64,000 bases of DNA from Strix aluco. Its lineage: Eukaryota; Chordata; Aves; Strigiformes; Strigidae. The translations under genes and the position numbers were made by a program. Positions 22,218-35,267 of the stretch are shown here, one piece after another. Position 1 is the stretch's first letter. Each line of letters starts with the position of its first letter. The notes under the pieces were generated by a model that was not told the origin of the DNA, did no database searches, and saw only the letters and a list, made by a program, of their open reading frames with translations. The stretch covers positions 107,138,610 to 107,202,609 of the forward strand of contig NC_133934.1 of the NCBI RefSeq assembly GCF_031877795.1, read 5' to 3'.

Positions 22218-25200
22218 TCAGTTCTTCCATCGGATTTGCTAAAAGAGAGAAAGAGACGTGACTAACATCGGTGCTGAACACAGTTCCCTCAGGGGTGGAG
22301 TTAGTGAGTCCCAATCCCTGACAAGGACAACTATGGCCAGAGGGTGGTATTTCTATCAGTTTCACCCTTCACTCCTACCCTGAATGCAACCCCAAACATA
22401 AGATCAGCTTCCCAGCAGGGATAAAAAGTATGTAGGACAGCCATGCCCTTACACCTAATCTACAGCTGTTTCTGATGAAACTCCCTGGAAGAAAAAGTAG
22501 GCGTTTCTTACCATGTTGTTGAGAATGCTGTTTATCTTCTCTTCTTCTGCAGAGCCTCGCTCCACCTTGCATTTATATGCTGTCAGCTGGATGCGATCCT
22601 TTAGATCCTTGTAGGTCTAGATAAACAGCAAAACCAGCACCCAGCTGAGTGAAGAGGACACTTCCACAGTTAGATGGTGCCTCGTAGATGAGCAGGGCAA
22701 CTCTTCAATCCCCCCTCAACTTCCCACCACCGCACAATTTCACAGCACAAACGCCAGGAGCCACTCTCCTGGCTCACTTGGCTTCCGCTGGGAACTACAT
22801 CACTGCTCCCAGCGCACAGGGATAAACAAACACCACGAGGTACATGACAGCAGTGGCGCATGGCAGGAAAGCTAGGGAGCAAAACCAGGCTCTTCTCCCA
22901 TCTCTTCACACACAGTGACCTACCTCAATGACAACATCATGGCACTTGTATTTGGTGGCAAGGTTCAACCGCATCTCCACATCCTCCACCAGGCGCACAT
23001 ACTCCTGCAGCACCTGCGAGGGAAGGGTGTCTCAGCTCCCTTCTGCATGTACCTCATGCCTCGTTCTCGCACCCATCACAAAGCCTTTCAAGGTCGTTGG
23101 TCACACAGACTTGACCCCTTCCTTCCTAAGGCAACAAGTGACCAGGACAAGACTGCTCGGGATCCCAGAGGCAGGAAAGCTTTGCTCACAAAACTCAGAG
23201 TCCTAGGCTACCTCGTTCCTATGGATCGGGTTAACCACTGCCAGCCAGATTAAGCATAAGAAAAAGTTAATGTAGCAAACAAAGGTGGCAATGCACTGTG
23301 GGGAGAGAGCTCCCAGACAGCTCTAGGCCTGCTGTCCCTCTTGCAGTCAGCCCTAGGACCCAGTCCTCACTACCCGCCACGCTTGCTGGTGATGCATGTG
23401 TTGCTCAGCTGAGTGCTGCACCCACCTGGCAGCGCCAGCAGCCTGGCAAGCTGATCTCCCACTCCCAGCTAGGAAGCAGCTCATTTGGGGAATCATTCAC
23501 ACCCCAAATCTCAACAAAGAGCAGGAGGACATAAGCAGCGGTTCCTTGCTCACCTGCACAGGAGCATTGTTCCTCTGCAAGATCTCCACCACCCGGTGGA
23601 AGCCAATAGGTGCCTTCTTCTTGGTGTAGCCCAGCCAGTTCTGAAATGAGAGCCAAACCCTATGTTAATCTTAAAGGGCAACCCCTCCAGCCACAGGAAA
23701 ATGTTTTCCCCCAGTGTCAGCAACATATACCACCAGCCACCACACACACCACTGGCAGAGCCCTTCATGCAGTGGCTGGGTGCTGGCTGGCTGTGAACCC
23801 TTTGGTAACAGAGCATGAGGGCAGCCTCCTTCTCTGACCTTGCTGCTGCAGCCAAGCCAGGCCCAGCAGAGCTCTTAGACAGGGAGAAGAGGAACATACT
23901 GCAACACCCTCCAGCAGAGGTGCTGGGCCCTGCTGAAATAAAACCAGTCTGTCCGGTAACTCCACAACAAGCCAGCTATCAGTAGTAATATCAGTACTTG
24001 GAATTGAGTCCCCAGCAAGGCCTTCCACAGCCCACCTTGGTGGTGAAGAGGGCATCCACATCATCCCAGGCTCGTAGCTTGGCACGGGCAGCCAGGGCAG
24101 TCAGCACATACTGCTTATCAGGAATCTGCAAGGCAGAAAGCTGCAGTCAGAGCACTAGCACAGCTCATAAGGCCTGCGTGGGTTGAACAGGAATGGCACC
24201 TGCCCCCCGCCCTGTCAGGACCCACAACAGCCAGGCAAAGAGGTGAGATGCTGCCTGAGGCCAGGGCCAGCACTGCAGAGATCAGGAGGTGGGGATTTAC
24301 AAGTGCTGCTGCAGCCAGGGTGCACCCAGTGAAAGCCTCCACATGGCTCCCACTTGCCTTTCTGAGCCTCCAGAATGGCCCTGCCCAAGGAGGATGCCAT
24401 GACACCCTCCCTATCTCAGTGTTGAGCTCTTCAAACTCCTTCTACCCAGCCCCCTCACTAAATATAATTTGGCTGCCCATATTTTCAGCCAGTGCTGCCA
24501 GAATAGCAGGAGACTCACATACCTTAAATGTCTTCTTCAGGTTGGTTGGGCTGCTGAACGTTCCCTGGAGAGAGCAGACAATTCAGTGCAAACTCAGCAG
24601 GGTAGGCCACTGAAGAGACTCAGACACCTGCTGTAAGGCATTTGCCTCGCACAGGGTGAGTCTCCCCCAGTTTTTACTGCTTTTTGCTCGTGTCAGTGCC
24701 TCAGGAGGAAACAGCTGGCAGAAGACAACTGTCCCACCCCATTAGCTTTGGTTTCCCCTACATCCTCAACTGGTACACCTCCAGCACTTCAAGACCAGTA
24801 TCACACACCTCAGCCTCATGGGATTAAGGGCCAATTCTGGCTACTTGGAGCCAGAAGTAAAAGACAGTGGTTCCTAGGAGGCAACTCCCTGACAGGCTGT
24901 CCAAGGTTGAATGTCCCATTTTAGAGCACAAAAGAAAACTCCAAACTGGTCCCAGATGGACAAGGGGAGCTGGGTTTCTCTAGGTATCTCTGAGGGATGA
25001 AATATGACCTGCCTCCCCTTCTTTCCTTAACATGCCCCAGCTTAACCACCCCACACATTGACGGCTACAGGGATGAGATGTAACCCTTCTCTTCTCCCAC
25101 ATCATCCTCACCTCAGCCTCTGTGTAGTGGTAGAAACAGGAATAGAAGAGGGTGGTCACCAGTGGCATGTTGAGAATTGAAGCCTTGCGAGGGTATTTCC

Positions 25201-28200
25201 GAAATACCTCTGACTGCCCAGCCGTCTCCAAGTGCCGGTCATTGGCCTGTGGAAACAGGAAGACAGAGGGTGAACATGAGCCAGGGCAACTGCCTGACCT
25301 AACTGCGTGATAGAGACCTGGGGAGAGTGTTGTGATAGCACTGCACAAGCACAGCCTCAACATGCCATGAAGTTTCAGGTATTTCACACATATGCCTGGC
25401 ACAGCAGCTTGGAAAGCAGTTAAACTACACTAGCCAGGGCAGGCTGATTAGATCCAAAGTGGTATAAGTTAGGGACAGATAGAGATCTTGCAGCTAGTCC
25501 CAGTCATCTCCTGACCAGTAGGGAAGATTTCATACCTCAATGATGATCTGTCGCTCCAAGAGGGTATAATGGTCTTGGATGTGGGAGGTATCCTCAGCTG
25601 AAAACGGCAGCCTGGCCAGACAGGGAGGAAGGAGACACTGACATGAGCTCTTAACACAGTACATTTAGAAGGATGCTCTTCTCTACCAAACATGTTCCCC
25701 ACAGAGATGTGGGGAACACCTCCCATTCTCCTCAGCCTGTGTGGCTAGTAGGTACTCAAGCTCCTGCCCCGCTGCCCTCTCCAACTGTCTCTCTCCTAGA
25801 GAGGCTCCAGAGAAAGAAAAATTATGTGGCATCTCTCACAGAACAACCTAAAGCTGATGCTACCAATTTTCCCAAGTGCTCAGGCACCCAAGCTTTCATC
25901 CTTTACAACCTGAAGGGTTAATGATTAGAAGCTCTCTGAAGCATCTTTGCCCCAACTAAGCAGCAAAAGCTGCTGGACTAGTGATCACCACAAATTCTTC
26001 CTCTCTGGTCTACATTGTGTCCACAACACCCTACTCCCACCGAGGCAAAACCAACATCAGCTCTCAAACTACGTAAGCTACGGCACTGGGACAGAGGTCT
26101 AATTTTCTTTACTACCACCTTCTATGAAACACCAACATCCCTCCCACCCTCTTGCATTTTTTCTTACCCAATGCAGCCTTTCAGAAATTCCCTCCTTTTT
26201 TCTACATCCTGGATGTTCAAATGCTCCCGGTACTGGGACAGCTGGAGGGAGAGGGAAAAGCAGCACAGTCTGTTCTCATGGATTTGGGAGATACAGGACT
26301 CCAGAGGGCAAAATGGGGATGCAAAGCTCTTTCCTGACTACCACACACCCTGCAGCCAGCCTCCCCCTGCCTACTATGCTCCCTCTTCATTGAGGAAAGG
26401 GAGCTTCTGCTCCTGAGAATACTCACAGCAACTTCCTCAGTCCTGTCTAGGAACCTGCAAAAGGGAATGAGCGAGCATTAACTTGGAGGCAGGTCCCCAG
26501 CAGCATGCTCAACCCTGCCACAAGGCTGGGAAAGAGCCTCACCTGAGCAGATCCAGAAGCAACTTCTGCTCACCCGCCTCTTTGAGGAAATGGATCAGGT
26601 GACACAAGGCCACCTGCCGCACCTCCAGCTCCCGAAACAAAATCTCTGCAGGAGAGAGGGAGATGTACAGGTGGGTAAAGCAAGTAAGCACTACCAAACC
26701 AGAGGGGGTTAAGCATGGCACTTGGAGTTGCAAGCCACTGGCAGGATTCAACAACCTTATCCCATCTCAAAGCACAGCCTTGGAGGCTAGAGCACAGGAG
26801 AAGAGCCCGTTCACTAGGCTGCCGGCTACATTCATAGCAGTGTGCTCCCCTGTAGATTAATTTTCATTCACCCTACCACCTACCACTGCTTAAGGCTCCT
26901 CTCTGGGGCCTTTGTGGGCATCATCACCCCCCCTCCCACATTACAATCACTGCAAAAATATTTCATGCTCAGTAAAGTACCAATACCCCAGATGCTCTCT
27001 TTGTGACTTGCAACTAGTGAAACAACTATCCCCTCTGCCCCTAACTGAAACACACTATAGAAACCCTGGCCCCAGTCACACTTACCTCTCCTTAGTGTCC
27101 GTTTCAGGAATATCAGGACCTGTGAGCACAAAGAGGCAGCTCTCAGCTGACCAGATCAGTCTTCACCAGAATTAAGACAGACAGACAGCAAACTGGTCAA
27201 GGCCTGGCAAAGCTTTTCCAAAGGGCCTCTGAAGACTCATCTCTTACAGCACTTAACTGAATTCTGCTACCCACCAGACACAGGACAAGCAGTGAGCCAG
27301 GGTCACAGCTGCCTGAGTGCCTGCCTAAGCTTCTACTCTGGTGCTTAGATAAGCGAGACCAAGATTTACAAAGAAAAACCTTTCCATGACAGATCCAAGG
27401 GCATAAAAGACCTGGATGAGGGAAGCTCTGATACAGTCCCATTTGCTGCCTGGTGCTTTGGAAGCCAGATAAACTGAAGAGACCCCTCAAATTTTCTGTG
27501 CTGCAATGAGCATATTAAACCTTGGCCTTCAAGAAGTTGCTGCAAATTTCAGTAAGGCTGAAAGACCAGGTTCCTTGTTATTAACCTGATATGAGTTCTT
27601 CAGAATGGCAGGAAAGCCAGCAGGAATATGGAACTCTCCAGTCTTAAGCTCTGACACTTTTTTTTTTTTTGACACTTCTTGGGGTCACCCAGGAAGTCCC
27701 AGCCCCATGTGGCCCCAGCAAAACTCACAGCTGTAATGACATTCCCGTCATGCCCTGCCACAGCTTCATCCAAGAGCACCAGCTTGTCCTGCAGGGAGCG
27801 AAATCTCTCTAGAGAGCAGACCTGGAGATAGAAGAGGTATAACTAGGCATATGGGACATCAGACAATCCCCAGGCTGAACCAACCCCCAAGGTACTACCT
27901 ATTTCTCCCCCATGAGCCCTTCAGCAACATGCTGGATGACCCCTGGGAATTTGTCCACAGGGGTTGCAGAGTTGGCCTTCATTACTGCCCAGGCTAGGAC
28001 AGCAGACATTGTACACTCAGCACAAACACCCCTGTAACAAAGCAAAACTTCCCTGCACACCACAGATCACCTGTCCTGACAGGAGGAGGGAACCCTGCAG
28101 GGCCCTTTCCACAGAGGAGACCAGAAAAGTAGAGTTGTAAGACTCTTCCTCCCTTCTTCTTACCCAATAATTGTGGCCTCTCTCAGCCTTTAGTTCACCT

Positions 28201-31200
28201 CAGCCTTTGAGGAAACACATGCAGAGTAAAACCACAAACTTCCCGTTTGCTCACTGCAAACAGAAGCAGCTGAGACTAAGATTCCAGCTCCAGTGTAACC
28301 AACATTGCTTCTGTCTTCCTCCCTCCATTTGCCACTAACTAAGAAGGGAACTAAAGCCCCATACTCTCAGATTTTTTCCAAAAACCAAACAAGGAAGTAG
28401 AAAGGGTAGAGAGGGACACAGCAGTACAGACAACTCCTGTCAGAGCCTAGCTGAGGGGACGACTCAAGTAAACAATGCAACAAAACCCTGAAACAACGCA
28501 ACAAAACCCAGTCTCGTGCTGCTCCTGAGCTAGTGTGATCCCAGCACTGCCACCTGGCAAAGCAGCAGACAGGCAGAGCACTGTCCCTGCTAGATGCTGC
28601 AAGCAACACAGATCCCCTCCCTGCTCCTTTAGGACCACCCACCCTCCATCTCTTGCAAGCAGGTGGGAGTGGAAAGTCCTTACCTTGCCCCTCTGCATTC
28701 GCCTGACTGTATCTTTGGGGCTCCAATCACTGCTGTAATCCTGCCACAAGAAAAATAAAGAGCTCTTGAGCCTCAAGAGGCCAGATCATGCTAGCAGTCC
28801 CCAAGCTGCTTTCCACTTGTGCTGGATTAGAGTGATGGCCCACGTGTAGCTTCTCAGACTTGTCATTCAGCTGCTCCAGCGGGGTTGTTAGTAGGATGGG
28901 TCCCTACAGCATTCAGGTGCAGATGCCAGGCCCTCAGACTCTGCATGCTGGTGGGGAGGGAAGCTAGAGGCTCAGATGTTAACACAGAGTCTTTCTATTG
29001 CTTGAGTAAGGTCTGTCATCATATCCTTTATAAGTGCATTTCAACAGGTTGTCCTGAAGGACAAACAAAACACGTGCAAAATTGACAAACCCAAAACTGA
29101 GGGGGAAGGAGTCAGCTGTTTGTTACAATTCAGACACACTTCTGCTGGTGAACCTTCCACAGCAGTGGGGAGAATGCAGGGACAACAGCCTCAGGCAAGT
29201 GCCTGGAGAGTCACACAGGACTAGTACAATGTGACAAGAGCACTGAAGCCTGCAGCGAGACCATCTTAAGGTAATATGCTACCGCTGCTGCAATGACCAA
29301 AGTTCTTCCCCTGCAGACACAATGATCTGGAAGCACTGGATAAAAAGCAGCAGTGGCCTGAGCCACCTCTGAGCTCAGACTCCAAGAAGGCGTCTAAGTC
29401 TTTGTGGGGCACTCAAGCCAGCGGTTGTAATTCAGCCTTCTGCCTCAAAAGAGCCAGAGAAAGGGAGTAACCAGAACCAGCAATGAGGACATTGAATTTT
29501 AAATTCATTGAAGATTTATTGAAAGCCCAAATCTAAAGAAAAAAAGGGCTGACCCAGTCTCATTAGGGGACCAGTGCACACGAGTCTCAAGTCAGCGTCA
29601 AATGTCCTGAGCACCAGGGTTCCCTCCAGCACTTTCGGCCAGAGGCAGCTCCTCATCCTGTCACTGCCAGAACCCTGGTTCAAAGCTGCCACTAACTCTC
29701 CCTTCTTTGTTCCATCCCACTTAAAATACTCCTGCCTGCTTTTAAGGGGCTGTACAACCCTTCTCCTTCCTGCTTCACTGTCTCTGCAGGCACACACCAG
29801 AACACACCAGGACACACTTATTTCTCCTGATGTGCTTTCAGGAAGTGCTGCCTGTTAGGTTATGTGATTAATGGTTCATCAACACAAACACACCAACCTG
29901 GTGAGGATCAGATGGCTAAGGACAGGTGGAGAAAACCCAGTAACCTAGTCAGTGCAATGCAAGCACACTGACTTGGCCACTCCTCACCACTATGAAATGA
30001 GACTAACTAGGCCACTATCTGTTGTATAAAACCCTCCAAGATGAGTAAACCAAAGAAACTTTCCCCAAACACCATGCAACCCTAAAGAGGCACAGAACTT
30101 AGTATGGACGCAGGGGAAAGAGAATCCTGGGATGTTTTAAGAGGGTTATGTAAATGTGTGAGGCTTGTTATGGAAGTTTATGGGAAAGACAAAAAGCAGG
30201 GAAAAGGAGGAATAAAAATTAATTGGGCAGGAACAAGCATGGGAAAATAGAGGTAAATGGGGGCACAGAGTGCCAGCCAAGTTTAAACAAGTGGCTAGTT
30301 AGTGTGCCAGTCTGACTGAGCCCTGCAATGGATCACTGCAGTCTGATATTCTCATTAAAGTCTATATTTAACCACCTTCTGTGTGGGTGGGCTTTCTATT
30401 CCAAGTCTATGTGTTCATATGAACGCTAGTGAGCTCAACCAGCTCAAGCTCAACCAGCCACTAAGTAGAATAAGCAGTCTGAGTACCAGGAACCAGAATG
30501 GGATCATGAACCTTAGGGGCTCAAGGGTCCCAGTGCCAGCAACTGGAGGAGACTGGGGTCTGGGCTTCAGCTACAAAACAAACTGGATGTCTAAGACCAA
30601 CTACTGGAGACACCCATAGAGTGTGTGCATGTTCCGCTAGTGGAATTTAGTCCTGGTCAGACAGAAAGGGGAGGGTCAGGATCAGGCTTGACTGTTCTGT
30701 GTTTATGTGTCTGTTGGTAAAGGCATTGGTTTCTGTGTCAATCCGTGTGGACAGCTGTGTTAGCATTATGCATATCTGTATGTGTAGGGAATATGTGCTC
30801 AGTCCTGTTACTGCCTAGACCTGGGGACATGGAACCTCAACCCCCAGGAAAGCTCCATGCTTCTGAGCAAAAGCAGAGAACACCTAAGTTACTGTGAGGC
30901 TGCATTTTGCAGCTCCCTGTCCTATTCCCTGCATTGCCCTCTGCTGTCTGAAATAGTGATTAATCATTTCCCATGAAACTAATAGAGTAGGACGTTCTCC
31001 TGGCAGTACTCTGATCTCAGCACACTACAAACACAGGCTGCTCACCTTGTACTCAGCTTTCGGTCTGCGCAGCTCTGGGGCGTAGTTTTTAACTCCCGTG
31101 TCAGAGAGGGCTGAGAGGGAAAGGCAAAGCTGAGTAGGATATCAAAATCCGGATTCACACCCACTTCCAAAACCACCCTTTTCTTGGTTTTTGTGGTAGA

Positions 31201-34200
31201 AGACCCAACCTCAAGCACCAAATGGCAATGCAAAGTTGCTCTAAACCCAACAGTTATCAGTCGTACATAAGCAGATTACCCCACACCATCATGCCAACTC
31301 TTTCACTTCTTTGCTGAATGGCTTTCAGACAACCCATGATTCAGTTTCCCTTTCTGCAACATAAGGAAGATGACATGTTCCTTTTTTTTGAAATGCCTTT
31401 GTTTACGTAAATCTGCACCCCTCCCAAAATGAGGCAGGGATTCAAAACTTACCATCTGAAAGGGACTGGAAACTTGGAAGCTTGTTTCGTCCTGAAATCA
31501 AAATAAACACTCATGAGAGACTGTCTCTTCAGCAGCAACACCTCTTGCAGAGGGAACAAAACCCTAGACTGCAAGCAGTGCACTGCAGTTATGCCACTGT
31601 ATAACAAGCCACTCTGTACAGTGATTCACACTACACCAGCATAGCCGGGGCTCACCTGCCTGCAGTCTAAGGCTTTGAAGCTGCCTGTGGCATCACAAAC
31701 TGTATCACACCCTGGCCCTATCTGCCCTCTTGCTGCTGAGGCCAGGAAAGGTTAGAGAGCCTGAATTCACTCATCTACCTGCAGAGCAGAGGCTCAAACA
31801 CACAGCACTTCTTAGGCTGTGGCAGTGTGGATGCCTTCATTCACCAGGGCTGTGATTTGGATGCCTTTCATTATCTCTGTATTATCAAAGTTGAGAGTAA
31901 AAAATCATCCCAAAGAAAGAGAGACAAAGTAAAAGCTGGTTTGTTGTCTGGCTGTGAGACAACAGAGCTGAACTCTTGCAATCTGTAAGTCTCCCCATGG
32001 CCTGCTGTGTGGTTCCCCCCATAACCAGCAATGCTATCGCTGCTGCTACCACGTGTTTGCTGAACCAACTGTAACATCAACAGCAGGCAGCTGAGCTCCA
32101 AATAAAGGATAATCAACCTGTCTTCTCTACAGTACTGGAGATCAAATGAGGGCTACACAGGTCAATCCAGTCCCTTTGTAGCTTGCTCCTTTCCACCATG
32201 CAAACGGATTGCTGTACTTTACTGTGCTATGCCTTGCTGTTCTTGTGGAACGTGGCTTTTAAGCCATTATCTCCAAAGTCCCCTCCCATACCACAAGAGC
32301 ATGCGATCTTCTGCACAAGACAGTCTCCAGTTTCTGACCAGTGAGAGATACACTCCCACACTGAGGGGAGATCAGCACTTCCCTGTTTTGCAATACACTT
32401 AAGAGAAAACAATTTACATAACATAACACAATTGTCCCTTGACACGGTTGAGGGAAAAAGCATTTGTCCATGTTGTATATGAGGAACCCCACCTTTGAAT
32501 AGGCTGCTTAAGGAGTAGGAGGAAACTTGTTTGGGAAAAGCAGCATAGGAGGAAGAGCCCTTCTGTAGGCCAGAGTCGCGGCCCTCCAGCGAGCTAGTGC
32601 TGCTGGAGGCTGTCTCTTTGATTGACCAGGAGATACCTATGTGCAGACAGAGATCATTTATTACAGAGAAGAGAAAAACAGTCTATAAACAGAGATCTTA
32701 TGGCACAGCAGGAACGTTACCAAGTGTGTCCCGGTCAGTTCTGCACTAGCACATCCTGATAACTTTGACCCTCAGCACTAAGCAGATGCAGCACACAGAA
32801 TCCCAATCTCATGTAATACTGCTTGTTAAACAGTTGCACATTGTCCTCCAGACATGGCTGATTTCAGCAATGTTGTACAGCTGGTTATGGTTTATATAAA
32901 AAAAATGCATAGACCACCCAACATTTATACGTTGTTGCATGGGGTAAAGCATAATCCTTGCTCTAAAGGTACAGAGCAAGACAGAGAATCCCTGGTTTAC
33001 CTCAAATTACTGAAGAATAAGATCATACCTTCGTGAACACTGCAAAACTAAGATAGTTTTTCTCCCCACACAGACAAAACAGCTATCAACGTGCATATGC
33101 TGCTGCCATCAATGCATGTCTCTCTCTTGCTTGTTCAAGACAGTTTTCCCTTCTTTTCACGCAGCTGCACAACACACACATTTTAGGACAGGGTGATAGA
33201 GCAAAAAAAGCTGATACGTAGAGACCTCAGGTGGGAAAAGAAACAGCCTGAACCAAAGGGAGGAGCTACAGCATAGGAAAAGAATGGACTCTTGGAAGTT
33301 CTCTGGGTGACCCAAATGTAAATGTTCACTGTTTGGCACTGGCTAGCAACTGTCACATATTCTGTGGGTCATGAACTCCAAAGAGTAGCTGACAGCACTG
33401 CATGTGGGTCATGAGCTTGCTCCCACCATCACTAGAAAAGCATGTGCTTAGTGCTTACAATTCCCTTTCAAACTTCAAGCATAAGAGTCAGTCTAGAAAC
33501 ATGCACTAAACCTTGGAATATCTCCTTAAAATGCTGTTGGGACAAAGCACAGAGAACTTTAAATAGTGCCATTTCAGGCAGCAGTGTGAAGGAAATGATC
33601 ACCTAGAATCCTGCAGGCCAGCTGAGCATGATGAATATCAAGTCATAACCTCCAAAATATCTGCTCTAAGATGGGCTACATATTGAGAAAAACACAGTGA
33701 ATTCCCTCCGCTTGTCTGCACTCCTTTATGTAATCTGGGCTTCTGCTCACTCTCTTTTCAGTGGATCCACACAGGTAAATCAAGTGGCTCACAATGTGAC
33801 ATGAGGAGACTAGAACTGGATTAGATAACAAGTAGTACTCCTGACCTTGACTAAACACCAAATTTAAGCGGTAATTTTAAACTCCATCTGAAGGATAATG
33901 TGCAGTACTTCTGCACTTACTTCCCACAGGTTCTCCGCTCCAGCTGACCCTCTCAAGGTCATCATCATCATCATCGACGATATCCCGAAGGCTATTCACT
34001 GCCCGTTTGGATTCCTTTAGCTATGGACAAAAGAAAGAGCTTGTATAAAGACCACCAGTGTTGCAGAGTGCTCTTTGTTTCCTATTGCCTTCAAATAATC
34101 TCCCTCTGAAATCAGCTTCTTCAGCTTCCACTGCCTCTTCTGGAGGAGGTATTTTATGCCTGTAGGTGTTCAACAGACACAGCAGCCCTTCCTCACCACT

Positions 34201-34608
34201 GGGAACCCAAAGGCCACCGACACCTACAGACACCAACACCAGCAGCTCTACCAGAGGAGATGCAGTGTGGTGCACGGGCTGGGAACCACGGTCCTAATCA
34301 AATTTGAGATTGACCCCCTACTACGTGGGGGACGAGACGGGAGCCCGCGGTGGCCTCCACACAGGGCAGGAGGCGAGCATCCACCCCACCCACGAAGCAC
34401 AGACCCTCAGCAAAGCGCGGGGCCAAGGCCTGGGCTGAGTCAGCCACGGTGGGGCCTGCCCGGGGGGTCTCACGCCGGGCCGCGGTGCCCCGGCAGTCCC
34501 GGGGTCGGACCCTACCTGTGACAGCTCGTCATCCTCGTCGTCGAAGGTGAAGGCCCGGAACTTGGAGCTGTGCCAGTACTCCTCCTCGTCCGCCCTCGCC
34601 CTGCTCAT
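22218..34608 (-). CDS. VIPAS39: VIPAS39 (SPE-39/VIPAR), 19 coding exons, 491 aa
   Basis: Exons in transcript order are 34608-34516, 34020-33921, 32636-32493, 31491-31453, 31110-31046, 28740-28684, 27821-27729, 27119-27086, 26645-26543, 26454-26427, 26241-26168, 25611-25536, 25246-25112, 24564-24523, 24125-24036, 23640-23554, 23013-22924, 22616-22512 and 22238-22218. All have GT/AG ends, phases agree, and the total is 1476 nt. The protein aligns end to end with human VIPAS39 (about 493 aa): N-terminal [15 protein letters not shown], an acidic Asp run then [10 protein letters not shown], central [28 protein letters not shown], and C-terminal QIRWKN. VIPAS39 binds the Sec1/Munc18 protein VPS33B. 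The complex works in late endosome/lysosome-related and apical traffic, and in human its loss causes ARC syndrome. The C-terminal half is VPS16-like helical sequence. Three exons are very short (28, 34 and 39 nt). No lesion was seen. The start ATG is preceded by TTGCAG, which could be an acceptor after a non-coding exon. Confidence 0.97.
28741..31045 (-). other. VIPAS39 intron 5, largest intron
   Basis: This 2.3-kb intron contains a possible LTR-like segment at about 30.06-30.83 kb (listed separately) and an intronic AATAAA on the minus strand near 29517. No extra exon was recognised. Confidence 0.7.
30060..30830. mobile_element. possible ERV LTR-like segment in VIPAS39 intron 5
   Basis: The block has LTR-like texture: a run of A-rich sequence, then CTGATATTCTCATTAAAGTC followed closely by a GT-rich stretch, as at an LTR poly(A) site. 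Its composition differs from the flanking intron. The ends and any target duplication could not be defined. It could be ordinary intron. If it is an LTR it is an old, broken copy. Confidence 0.3.
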
Positions 34609-34623
34609 CTGCAACGGCACCGT

Positions 34624-34674
34624 GCGGCTGCCTCAGGGGAGCGGCTGCCTCAGGGGAGCGGCTGCCTCAGGGGA
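34624..34674 (+). repeat. three perfect 17-bp tandem copies
   Basis: The unit GCGGCTGCCTCAGGGGA is repeated three times without a mismatch, 16 bp upstream of the VIPAS39 start codon on the minus strand. It therefore lies in the 5' leader or core promoter of VIPAS39. Confidence 0.97.
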
Positions 34675-34939
34675 ATCACCGCCCCCACCCCTGCCCCCTG
34701 CCCCCTGGTCCCGGTCCCGGTCCCGCCACTCGATCCCCCAGTCCCGCTCACCTCCCCAGCCACGCCAGGGACGGCCACCGGCAGGGCACGGCAGGGCACA
34801 GACGGGAGGGCGGGGCGGGGCGGGCGGCCGCCGCGCAGGGCACGCCGGGACAGGGAGTCTCGCCGCCGCCGCCCGACCCGGCGTCCCTGCGCTGGCGCAC
34901 CACGAGTACCGGCGTGCCCCGCGCCGCCGCGGGGGCCGG

Positions 34940-34954
34940 ACTACAAGTCCCGGC
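34940..34954 (+). promoter_or_regulatory. ZNF143/THAP11-type motif
   Basis: ACTACAAGTCCCGGC resembles the ACTACAATTCCC core of the SBS motif common in bidirectional vertebrate promoters. Presence is seen; binding is inferred. Confidence 0.5.
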
Positions 34955-35216
34955 GGGCGGCGGGGCGGCGTCCGGGCCGGGGGCTGAGGGCTGGGTGGCC
35001 GGTGGGCAGGCAGCCGCATTCGGGGGCGGCGGCGAGGCGACGCGAGGCGCGGCTGGCTCCGGGAGCGGCCGGCCGGCGGGGGCGGGGCTGAGCGCCAGCG
35101 CCAGCTGCAGGCGGCGCGGCGGAACCGAGAAGCCGGGCCGCGCGCGAGGCGGGGGAAGGGCGCCGGAAGGGACCGTGCCGGTGACGGAAGCCGGGAGGTG
35201 GCGCGGCGGCCGGCGG

Positions 35217-35229
35217 TTCTAGCAGTTTC
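35217..35229 (+). promoter_or_regulatory. heat-shock-element-like site before AHSA1
   Basis: TTCTAGCAGTTTC fits TTCnnGAAnnTTC with one mismatch in the middle unit. It ends 38 bp before the AHSA1 ATG. AHSA1 is a stress-induced Hsp90 co-chaperone, so HSF1 control is plausible. The site may lie in the 5' UTR. Confidence 0.45.
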
Positions 35230-35267
35230 CACGGGCGGTCGGTGCGGAGGAGGCGGCGGCGGTCCCG

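Noticed and set aside
29510-29520. Intronic AATAAA on the minus strand as an alternative VIPAS39 3' end
   Set aside because: It lies in intron 5 with no supporting downstream GT-rich element that I could see, and all later exons are intact and conserved.
34547-35232. Several 100-200 codon frames between VIPAS39 and AHSA1
   Set aside because: These are GC-driven open frames in a bidirectional promoter. None matches a known family, and overlapping frames on both strands are equally open.
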